Shown piece by piece: positions 26,655 to 35,500 of a stretch of 64,000 bases of DNA. Each line of letters starts with the position of its first letter. The first letter of the stretch is position 1. The notes under the pieces are model-generated. The model was given only the letters and a program-made list of their open reading frames with translations, ran no database searches and was not told the origin of the DNA. The stretch lies in the NCBI RefSeq assembly GCF_024808665.1, contig NZ_JANUBZ010000015.1:42184-106183 (forward strand), in the 5' to 3' direction. The translations under genes were made by a program, and so were the position numbers. This stretch comes from Mucilaginibacter empetricola. GTDB taxonomy: Bacteria > Bacteroidota > Bacteroidia > Sphingobacteriales > Sphingobacteriaceae.

Positions 26655-27836
26655 ATGAGAACAATGTTATATTCACACAATAACGATAGTGAAGCACGAA
26701 GCAATAGTAATGCCTCGTTTTTCAGGCCTGTAATACAAGCCAAGCTCTCTGTCAATGAGCCGGGCGATCATTACGAGCGCGAAGCCGATGCCATGGCCGA
26801 TAAGGTGATGCGGATGACTGATAGGTCTGCAAATACTCCTACTTTTTTTAAACCTGCCGATGGTGCACTACAACGCAAATGCCAGGCCTGCGAAGAAGAA
26901 GACAAGCATGTTCACCGTAAAGAAAACAATTCAGACGTAACTGCCGGCAATCACGAGTTGGATGGTTATGTAAGCTCACTCAGCTCATCGGGCCAATCCA
27001 TGTCAGCCCCAAGCAGGCAATTTTTTGAACCCAAGTTCGGTCATGATTTTTCAAATGTAAAAATTCACACCGATTCGGTAGCGGCTAAATCGGCACAATC
27101 CATTAATGCCCTGGCTTATACCAGCGGCAATAATATTGTTTTTAACAGCGGGCAATACTCGCCGGACAGCGATAGCGGCAAGAGATTGATAGCGCATGAA
27201 TTAACGCACGTGGTGCAGCAGGGAGCAGCACAAACCAAAAGCATTCAACGAGACGAAAAAAAGGATCCGCCAAAACCATGTCCGGCAACATTTACCATTT
27301 CAGACGATATTTATAAAGCCATTGCCGATGCCTGGAGCAAATCGGGCCACGGCGGTGATACTGTGCAAGAACAGGGAGGTAAAACAGTTACCGATAAAAC
27401 CGGTAAAAGCGCAATAAGACCAGGTTCAGGCACTGGCGGCAACATTACTTATCCTGCTGAACAAGCGGGCGATACAACAACAGGCACCTTCCATACGCAT
27501 CCGTATAGCAAAAGCGAAGGCTCATACCTGGGTATGAGTTTTTCGGGAGCAGATATTACCAACTTCATAAGTGGGGTTCAGGGTAGTGTGAAATATGTTG
27601 GGGCCGGCTCCTGTATTTTTCTGCTTAATACCATCGACGCGGCCGCGCGTAATAAATGTAAAACTGAAGATACGACCAAACGCTGGAACGATGCATTTGC
27701 AAAAGCCGGCGGTACTCCCCAGCAAAAGGTAGAAGTAGCAGTAAAAGCCGCTATTGCCAACTGTGGGTTATGTTACTACAGGGCATGCCGGGCCAATGAT
27801 TCAAGTCCGATACCAAAAGATGCACAGCTTGCTTAA
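26655..27836 (+). CDS. eCIS cargo candidate 1: DUF4157 leader plus JAMM/DUF4329-like domain
   Basis: 393 aa from the ATG at 26655 (a TTG-started longer frame overlaps the tape measure gene). Residues ~20-45 carry the leader motif AKLSVNEPGDHYEREADAMA, then a Cys pair (RKCQACEEE), then DUF4157 with PKFGHDFSNVKIHTDS and the zincin-like HELTHVVQQ (H181). DUF4157 marks eCIS-associated toxins. The C-terminal domain (residues ~210-393) contains GTFHTHP (H280, H282) and FSGADI (S297, D300), a JAMM-like metal-binding layout with a longer H-to-S spacing than the canonical seven residues; DUF4329 or a JAB-type toxin is the closest idea. No signal peptide. A 90-aa ORF follows immediately. Confidence 0.85.
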   Translation: MRTMLYSHNNDSEARSNSNASFFRPVIQAKLSVNEPGDHYEREADAMADKVMRMTDRSANTPTFFKPADGALQRKCQACEEEDKHVHRKENNSDVTAGNHELDGYVSSLSSSGQSMSAPSRQFFEPKFGHDFSNVKIHTDSVAAKSAQSINALAYTSGNNIVFNSGQYSPDSDSGKRLIAHELTHVVQQGAAQTKSIQRDEKKDPPKPCPATFTISDDIYKAIADAWSKSGHGGDTVQEQGGKTVTDKTGKSAIRPGSGTGGNITYPAEQAGDTTTGTFHTHPYSKSEGSYLGMSFSGADITNFISGVQGSVKYVGAGSCIFLLNTIDAAARNKCKTEDTTKRWNDAFAKAGGTPQQKVEVAVKAAIANCGLCYYRACRANDSSPIPKDAQLA

Positions 27837-27842
27837 ATAATT

Positions 27843-28115
27843 ATGGATAAAAATAAGTGGATAGGATTAACAGTTGGCGAAGTACTTAAGCAATGTAATT
27901 GTGAAAACAGCTTACCCGAGTACATAGACGAACCTCCCGGCAAGTTACGGGCAGTAAAAATTATATGCGAAGAAGATGGACACAAAACCACCATTGTATT
28001 AGAGATTGAATACAGCCTTTTTTCTGATGAACGCAACTGGTCATTTGACCTGATAAAAAAACAGAAAGTGGTCAAGGTCTATCTGCCGGGTGAATCATTT
28101 TATGGTGATATATAA
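27843..28115 (+). CDS. Small protein beside cargo 1, possible immunity protein or chaperone
   Basis: 90 aa, no family recognised, no signal peptide or membrane helix. It is acidic/mixed charge with two Cys (CNCENS) near residue 20. It begins 6 bp after cargo 1 and ends 33 bp before cargo 2, so it is co-transcribed. Small ORFs directly after toxin genes are often immunity proteins. The lack of a similar gene after the other cargo genes either makes this one specific to cargo 1 or weakens the idea. Confidence 0.6.
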   Translation: MDKNKWIGLTVGEVLKQCNCENSLPEYIDEPPGKLRAVKIICEEDGHKTTIVLEIEYSLFSDERNWSFDLIKKQKVVKVYLPGESFYGDI

Positions 28116-28148
28116 ATTGACAAGTTTGTTCAATATTTTAACATAGCA

Positions 28149-30959
28149 ATGGCTGCAAAAGGCTTAAATAACACCAAAGACAGTAATGATAATTCTTCAG
28201 AAAAGAAGTCTTTAAGGCTTGCTTTTTTTCAGCCAAAGCTCACCGTAAACCAGCCTAATGATGTTTATGAGCAGGAAGCCGATCATATGGCCGATAAGGT
28301 TATGCGCATGGCCGATCCATCTGTAAATCAGCAGGCCTTTTTTAAACCTGCCTATACACATATACAACGCAAATGCCAGGCTTGTGAGGAAGAAGACAAA
28401 TTTGTTCATCGCAAAGAAAACAGCCAGAGCGAAACAGACAGCACCGGGCTCGACAGCTATGTAAGTTCCTTAGGTTCATCGGGCCAATCCTTACCGGCCT
28501 CAAGCAGACAGTTTTTTGAGCCTAAATTTGGTCACGACTTTTCAAATGTAAAAATCCATACTGATTCTGTAGCGGCCAAATCGGCACAATCTATCAGTGC
28601 TTTGGCTTATACCAGCGGCAATAATATTGTTTTTAATAGCGGGCAATACTCACCGGATAGTGATAGCGGCAAAAGATTAATGGCACATGAGTTAACTCAT
28701 GTGGTGCAGCAAGGCCGTGGACAGAAACTACAACGCGCAATTCAAAGACAAACTATAAAATTGGATTCGGGCAGAATAGTTGGTGCAGCGCCTGCTGATA
28801 ATATTAAAGAAGATGTTTTGGAGGTAATTGACTCTTTACATTTAGCAACCAACCTTAATAATGCTGATTATTCGGCCGAGTTACCTGCCGTGACGGCCAT
28901 ATCGCCACTTACTACCGTACCACAAGCAACTATACCTAAAACTATAGCGGCTATCGCCGATTATGAACAACCAGTTTTAAGCAAACAAACAGCACAAAGT
29001 GTGTTCGGCATAGTTTTAAACAATGATGTTGGCAAATGGATGGCTAACGCTAAGGCTGACGTTGGGATTATGCAGGATTTTTTGCATACACAATCATTTT
29101 TAAAAAACGTTGACTATAATACTGAAACTTCCAATGTAAAAGCCGGCACTGATCCTGTAAAAGAATCGTCCATTAACCAAACTTTAGTCGCCCTGGCTTC
29201 ACTTAAGCTTTCAAAGCTTGCACAGGGCTCAGCACCGCATGATATAATGGCCGGAACCCATGCCGTAACGAGCGATCAACGATCGAAGGCAGAGGCTGCC
29301 ATGATACCGGGCGCAAGTTCAAGCGGCGGTAAAACCAGTGTACCATCGCCAGATCCTATATGCGCTAAATTGCCTGATCTGGAAAAAGAAATAAGAGGTG
29401 TAATAGAGCTATATATTCATGATACCGCAACGGATTTTTCCGCCCGAAAAAAACAATCGCCGGTTTTACCCGTCCCTCAAATGAATTCAATGGCCGACGT
29501 TGTGCAGGAAGAATTGCAAAAATATTTCGGCAGTTATTTACTTGGAGCCACCCATTTATCCGAATCAAAGTTTACTGCCGGCGCATTTGATGTAAAAGGT
29601 AAACTTAAAGATCAATCACAATCGGTTCAATGGCAAACACCTGGAGGACGCAAAAGCTGGGTAAATTATTGGATAAGTGAACAAATGAAGAGTACTGATC
29701 ATCATTGCATTAACAACGAAATTGATACTGTAGCCGAACACATTGCAAACGATGCAACGCTTATACCTGATATTGACATTACGGTACAAAGCTGGCCCGC
29801 AGAAGCTACCGGGGGCATAAATATTAACCCTTACATACGCGATGCAAATGCTTCAAACGACGAGAAAAGAAAAGGACGATGGGATGCGTTTACCACCATT
29901 ATGCATGAGGCTCTTCACCTGTTAGTGCATCCTAATTTCGTAAAAACGTATAGTCAGATGATTGATACCACTAAACAAATTCTTAAAGAAGGCTTTAATG
30001 ATATGTTTAGAGAAGAACTCTGGTCAGGCCCGGGTAACCTGGTTAACAGGGTTGGTTTTGCTTCATATGACCCAAAGCGAGCCATAATTGAAGGCGCCCC
30101 ATATCCATATGACGCAAGTTTAGTTTATTATCATGATGATTATGATGAAATAAGTAATGCCATTAAGGTTCGGGATGCGGTTGGCGTTGAAAACGTAAAG
30201 GCGGCTTATTTTCTTGGTCATACCGAATTATTGGGACTGGGTACCGGTTCGCACGGGGTTACGCCAACAGGTAAGCTGGATGCCACAGCAATGTATCAAA
30301 CCACAGATCCTGCCGATGAAAGTGCAGTAAATACACTTGCAGGCGAAAAATACGATGCCCTTATCAAACGCCTAAATGCCCCGTCGGGCAGTATTGCAGA
30401 TGCAGCTACCGGGAATGCTGTGCCTGTAGGCTCCGCGGCTTTGCCACCAAAGGTCAAGGTTGCTGGTATTAAACATATTACAGCTATTAATGGCGATACT
30501 ATTGAAACTATCGCCCATCAAAACGGTGTAACTTCGGCCAACTTAATGCGTGCCAATAATTTAACCAACAAGATTATAACAACTGGTCAGCACATTATTA
30601 TTCCTTTACATTCAAATCCGGCCTTAAACACCACATTGCCGGGAATTAAATTAGATGATTTTAATACGCCGGATGCCAAGATTATTGACAACGGCACAAA
30701 TGCCAGACTGAACCTTTCGGTACACATTGATTTTTTACCACAACATACATTTCTGCATGTTTTTGCGGCTAAACAGCAAGGAGGAGATGAGGATGCTTCA
30801 ACACCGGTTCAATTAATTGGTGAGCCGGGCAAAGGCGGCGATTATAATGTTATTCTTTCACCTGTTCCTCAAGGGTATTTTATCATGTTCGAGGCCCGTT
30901 CAACTACAACCAAGATAAGCATACCAAACATAGTTGGAAAATACACTGTAAATAAATAG
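28149..30959 (+). CDS. eCIS cargo candidate 2: DUF4157 leader, zincin domain and LysM
   Basis: 936 aa. The N-terminal ~190 residues repeat the cargo leader (FFQPKLTVNQPNDVYEQEAD, RKCQACEEEDK, DUF4157 with HELTHVVQQ at H180). The middle domain holds a second HExxH motif, TTIMHEALHLLVHP (H586-E587-H590), so a metallopeptidase activity is plausible; downstream RDAVGVENVKAAYFLGHTEL may supply a third ligand. Residues ~772-820 form a LysM module (INGDTIETIAHQNGVTSANL, IITTGQHIIIPL), followed by a ~100-aa beta-rich C-terminal domain. LysM would direct the protein to peptidoglycan or chitin-type polymers. The combination of leader, zincin and LysM is unusual. Confidence 0.85.
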   Translation: MAAKGLNNTKDSNDNSSEKKSLRLAFFQPKLTVNQPNDVYEQEADHMADKVMRMADPSVNQQAFFKPAYTHIQRKCQACEEEDKFVHRKENSQSETDSTGLDSYVSSLGSSGQSLPASSRQFFEPKFGHDFSNVKIHTDSVAAKSAQSISALAYTSGNNIVFNSGQYSPDSDSGKRLMAHELTHVVQQGRGQKLQRAIQRQTIKLDSGRIVGAAPADNIKEDVLEVIDSLHLATNLNNADYSAELPAVTAISPLTTVPQATIPKTIAAIADYEQPVLSKQTAQSVFGIVLNNDVGKWMANAKADVGIMQDFLHTQSFLKNVDYNTETSNVKAGTDPVKESSINQTLVALASLKLSKLAQGSAPHDIMAGTHAVTSDQRSKAEAAMIPGASSSGGKTSVPSPDPICAKLPDLEKEIRGVIELYIHDTATDFSARKKQSPVLPVPQMNSMADVVQEELQKYFGSYLLGATHLSESKFTAGAFDVKGKLKDQSQSVQWQTPGGRKSWVNYWISEQMKSTDHHCINNEIDTVAEHIANDATLIPDIDITVQSWPAEATGGININPYIRDANASNDEKRKGRWDAFTTIMHEALHLLVHPNFVKTYSQMIDTTKQILKEGFNDMFREELWSGPGNLVNRVGFASYDPKRAIIEGAPYPYDASLVYYHDDYDEISNAIKVRDAVGVENVKAAYFLGHTELLGLGTGSHGVTPTGKLDATAMYQTTDPADESAVNTLAGEKYDALIKRLNAPSGSIADAATGNAVPVGSAALPPKVKVAGIKHITAINGDTIETIAHQNGVTSANLMRANNLTNKIITTGQHIIIPLHSNPALNTTLPGIKLDDFNTPDAKIIDNGTNARLNLSVHIDFLPQHTFLHVFAAKQQGGDEDASTPVQLIGEPGKGGDYNVILSPVPQGYFIMFEARSTTTKISIPNIVGKYTVNK

Positions 30960-30963
30960 TATA

Positions 30964-32469
30964 ATGATTTCACAGCAGCAGCATATAAATTCCACTAATA
31001 AATCTGGTAATAACCAGCGTGCAAAGCCTGCTTTTTTTCAGCCCAAGCTTACCGTCAATCAGCCTAATGATGTTTATGAGCAGGAAGCTGATCACGTGGC
31101 TGATAGGATTATGCGCATGGCAGATCCATCAATAAATCAAAATGCTTTTTTTAAACCCGCTAATAACATTATCCATCGTAAATGCCAGGCTTGCGAGGAA
31201 GAGGAAAAACACGTGCATAGAAAAGAAAGCGGCGCCGGCGAAGTTCATGGAAGCGCCGACTTACAGAATTACGTGAGTTCCTTAGGTTCATCGGGGCAAT
31301 CAATGCCTGCCCATAGTCGAAGTTTTTTTGAGCCGAGATTTGGGCACGATTTTTCAAATGTTAAAATCCATACCGATGCTGTTGCAGCAAAATCGGCACA
31401 ATCCATCAACGCGCTGGCGTATACAACAGGAAATAACATCGTTTTCAACAGTGGCCAGTATGCACCCGAAAGTGATAGCGGTAAAAGATTAATGGCGCAC
31501 GAATTAACACACGTGGTGCAGCAACGGGGGGCAATACAAACAAAAATTATTCAAAGAGATGGCAATAAGGGTTCACAGGTACCACCACAGGGTGGACAGG
31601 CACAGACGCAACCGGCCGATCCATGTGGCAATCCGCCTGCGTTGGCCAGCGTTACCAAAGTAGACCCTAATACAAAGGCAAGTACCACTATTAGTTTAAC
31701 AAGTGATACTTTTGATAAGTTAAATTCAGGCCCCGGCGGTATAGATTTCAGCAATTGTGGAATGCCCTTGTCCACAAATACGCAAGGTAAACTGCTCTTT
31801 AAAGCCGCCAGCGGCCAGCCTGGCTGGCAATATACAGCCAGGCTACAGGATTGCACCGTTCCGCCCCCAAATGCAAATGCACCTACTCCCTGGCGGCTTG
31901 GTTTTATTCAAACGGTTGAATCTTCATTATACAGCGCCAAATACACCAAAAATAAATTCAGCCAAATAACCAGTGCAGGCAGAGATGCGTTGAATTTTAA
32001 TCAAAGAAGCAATAACGTACCTGCCCCGTGGTATGACAAGCCAGACGGGCCTTTTGGCAGTCAATTGTACCCAACGGTTCCTCAAATAAATGATACACCG
32101 TTCGTTACTTTTCCAATAACGCATCCAGCCGATAGCACCGCTTTTTTACAATCAGTTTGTATGAAGGGCAAGTTTAACATATGGCTAATTGTTCATAATA
32201 AAAATACGGCTCCTACGCAAAGCAATGTCGACTTCCTGTATTTCTGGGCCATTAATATGAATTTAAATTTTTTCCTGAATAATACTGAGGCGCAACAACA
32301 TCCATGCAGTACCCAACCGTGGTTTAAAACAGGAATGATTGCAATGACCAATAAAGGTGCCGGGCGTGGCACTAATACACTTATTTGGGATCAACCTGTT
32401 GCTGGCGTTTCACAAGTTAAAAATGATAACTTAACGAGTGACCCTTGCACCGGCGGAGGTGGTACCTAA
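30964..32469 (+). CDS. eCIS cargo candidate 3: DUF4157 leader with unknown C-terminal domain
   Basis: 501 aa. Residues 1-~190 are the same leader as in cargo 1 and 2 (PKLTVNQPNDVYEQEADHVA, RKCQACEEEEK, HELTHVVQQ at H179). A Gln/Pro-rich linker (QVPPQGGQAQTQPADPCGNP) follows. The C-terminal ~270 residues show no family I recognise; they contain Cys residues spread through (CGNPPA, SNCGMP, LQDCTV, SVCMKG, HPCSTQ, DPCTGG), suggesting disulphides after delivery or metal binding, and many Trp/Phe (WRLGFIQTVESSLYSAKY, FLYFWAINMNLNFFL). Starts 4 bp after cargo 2. Confidence 0.8.
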   Translation: MISQQQHINSTNKSGNNQRAKPAFFQPKLTVNQPNDVYEQEADHVADRIMRMADPSINQNAFFKPANNIIHRKCQACEEEEKHVHRKESGAGEVHGSADLQNYVSSLGSSGQSMPAHSRSFFEPRFGHDFSNVKIHTDAVAAKSAQSINALAYTTGNNIVFNSGQYAPESDSGKRLMAHELTHVVQQRGAIQTKIIQRDGNKGSQVPPQGGQAQTQPADPCGNPPALASVTKVDPNTKASTTISLTSDTFDKLNSGPGGIDFSNCGMPLSTNTQGKLLFKAASGQPGWQYTARLQDCTVPPPNANAPTPWRLGFIQTVESSLYSAKYTKNKFSQITSAGRDALNFNQRSNNVPAPWYDKPDGPFGSQLYPTVPQINDTPFVTFPITHPADSTAFLQSVCMKGKFNIWLIVHNKNTAPTQSNVDFLYFWAINMNLNFFLNNTEAQQHPCSTQPWFKTGMIAMTNKGAGRGTNTLIWDQPVAGVSQVKNDNLTSDPCTGGGGT

Positions 32470-32480
32470 ATAAAAGCTAA

Positions 32481-32546
32481 ATGAATAACAAAGATACAAG
32501 CTTAACAACATCAAATGCAGTGCCTACCTGTATAGCAATATTTTAA
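32481..32546 (+). CDS. Micro-ORF between cargo 3 and 4 (21 aa), doubtful
   Basis: A 21-codon ORF (MNNKDTSLTTSNAVPTCIAI plus one Phe) lies in the 80-bp gap between two cargo genes, 11 bp after one stop and 3 bp before the next start. No recognisable family. It could be a translational-coupling leader that delivers ribosomes to the large cargo 4 gene, or simply chance. Confidence 0.2.
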   Translation: MNNKDTSLTTSNAVPTCIAIF

Positions 32547-32549
32547 TAA

Positions 32550-35500
32550 ATGGAAACTCAACACAAAGCAGAGACAATAAAAAACCGGGGGGTAAATGCG
32601 CCCGGCAACCATTTGCCTTTCTTTCAACCTAAGTTAACCATTAATCAACCTAATGACGTTTACGAACAGGAGGCCGACGCTATGGCCGACTATGCAATAA
32701 GCACTCCCGACCCACCAGCCCAGGAGAATGCTTTCACCAAACCCGATGCAGAGGTGGTTCAACGCAAATGCACACACTGCGAAGACGAAGAAAAAAAGAT
32801 GCTCAGCCGCAAAGAAAATGAGTCGGCACCTGCATTGGATATCTCCACGCCCAAAGATGCAAGGGTAGTTCAACGCAAATGCGCCCATTGCGAAGACGAA
32901 GAAAAAAAGATGCTCAGCCGCAAAGAAAATGGGGCGGCACCTGAATTGGATACCACCATGGCTGAAAAGGCGCTACAAATACCAGGCGAAAAGCTTCATG
33001 CTAAAGACCGCCACTTTATGGAGCAACGCTTTGGATACGACTTTGGCGGCGTTCAAATACATAATGATACTTTAGCACATCAATCGTCGGCAAGCATCCA
33101 GGCAAAAGCCTACACTTCCGATAATCATATCGTTTATGGTCAGGGTAATTACCAACCCGATACCCTTACCGGCCGGCACTTGCTGGCACATGAACTTACA
33201 CATGTGGTGCAACAAAGCAATAACCTGCAACGCAAACTTATCAGCAGAGCGCCAACTGTTGAACTAGGTGAGCCCGAAATAAGGGAGTATTTTTACACTA
33301 AGGGGAATATTAAAGAGGACGTAAAATTTTTAAAACAAGCTATTGAAGGCTTTACCAAAGCAGTTATTGTGCAGGGCAGCATATTAATGATTTATAAGAT
33401 CGATGGCGCTACACCAATTCAGCTAAAATCATTCAATTTAAAAAAAGACATCGTCATGATGCCGATATATCATTTATTGGGCAATGACGAAAGATCTTAC
33501 CCCATGGTTTATGATCTCAACAAAAGTGCATATGACTTCGTCGGAAAGGGTGTTCCCGGTACTGATGAACAAAAAAAGAAAATGCATGACATGGATGAGA
33601 TGTATACGATATCCAATTGGTTTGCTAACCCTGAAGACAAAGATAAATTTGAGAAATCTTTTGATGGGGATACAATTGGGCTCATCGTAATGCCTTATGC
33701 AGGCGGTTCAGGGGGAGGTGCCAGTAAAGGTGAGGATAATAAGCAGGATGATGCGCCGCCGCCTAAACCAACCTGGGCCGATGCATTCGAAAAAAGCATG
33801 GCCGATCAAATAGCGAGCGCCCGCAAATCAGAACCCTCGTCTGAAGATATTCCGGATGAATGCAAATTATATTATTCAAAAAATAAATCAAAATGGCGCA
33901 GCTTAGCCAATCAAACTGATACCGCCAGCAAAACAAAAACCCAGGTGTACCTGGACGTAGCAGAGAACTATAAACCTGCTGATGTACTTTCAGATTTGCG
34001 GCAGCTGATCCGCATTCAAAAACTAAAATCAGTTAAAGATGCAACACCCGATAAAGATGCCAAAGAACTGTCAAAAGATGAACTCTGGGCGGTTGAGTTA
34101 AAACTGAAGATTGAAAAGTTGATAGCAGACGAGCGCAAAACCGTCAGCAATCCTTTTGATCTTCCCGATAAAATTGCGCTTACCGGCAAAGATGATGACA
34201 GCAATGTTTATTTAAAAGTAATTGTATTTACTGATTCGGTTGACGCGGGGGCAAAGCAAACCCAAATGAAATCGGGCGTGCTGCCCGATCCGCTACAAAA
34301 GGGGATGCAGGCCGAAGATGTGCTTAAAGTTGTTAAAACTGCTACCAAGCAGTTAAAGGGTGGTGATATTAAAGAGGAAAGCACCGAAACCAAACATTTT
34401 GATCATGTTAAAGATGCTTATCCGTCAAACATCACCGCAAAAGATGTCAGGCCCGATGGCATAACTGTAACTAACGCACATCATAATTTCCAAATGGATG
34501 TGCAAATCGACAAAAAGGAAAGTGGCTTGCTTAATCAGGTCACTATCCACATGCGTACCGTTTTTTATTACTGGGATATTTATAAAGTAGATGATCAGCT
34601 CACAGACGAAGAAAGGCAGGGTCTTTCGCAAAGCTGGAAAGAACGGCGCGATCAGTTAACTGTACATTTTAAAAATTCATCACAATTAAAAACCAAGCCC
34701 CTGGTTAATGCCGAAGCCCTCGAAAGTTACAATGCGCAGATGGACAATATGGAGATACCGGGCGACAAGGTAGATACCAATGCAAACTTAACCCGGCAAC
34801 AGATTGAAGAATTAAAATCGGCCGGAATATTTTATGGATCGAGGTTGAGCATTACGCCCGAAGCTGACTTTAGTTTTCCGAAACAAGAAGGCGATTACGT
34901 GGTTTATTGCCGCGCACAATTAGAGCCCGGCGAAGATACCATTGTTAGGCCCAGTGAATCTTTTTTCGCTATAAACGTTCAGGACGCATCCAAACTGGCC
35001 AAGCAATCGGTTGATAAGCCTTTTAACGAAATTGAAGATACAAAAAAACAATTGGCAGAAGCTACCACCGATGCCGAAAAGAAACGACTACAGGATAAAC
35101 TAAATGATTTGACCACGCGGCAGGAATCTCCCCTCGCCAAACGGCTCACCAGTGATATATCAAGCACGGACGATAACATACGCCTTGCTAATAAGCTTAA
35201 AGATATCTATCTTAAGAATACAACCCCCACAACGCCTTTTTCGCTAATACTGGCAGCAGATAAAGTAGATGGCAAAAAGATGCTGGACATGTGGACCATG
35301 CTTTCATTAAGCGAGCCATCCAAGCCTCTGGATCAGAAGATTGATAGCATGATTGCTAATCTTACCGCTCAGCGTAAAGGATATGCTGATGTACAAAGCA
35401 ACCTGCAATCTTTTAGCGACGACTATGATCAATTAAAACCAACCTATACGCCGGTGGTGAGCCTCATTTCAGAAGAAACGGGCCAGGAGTATCAGCTTAT

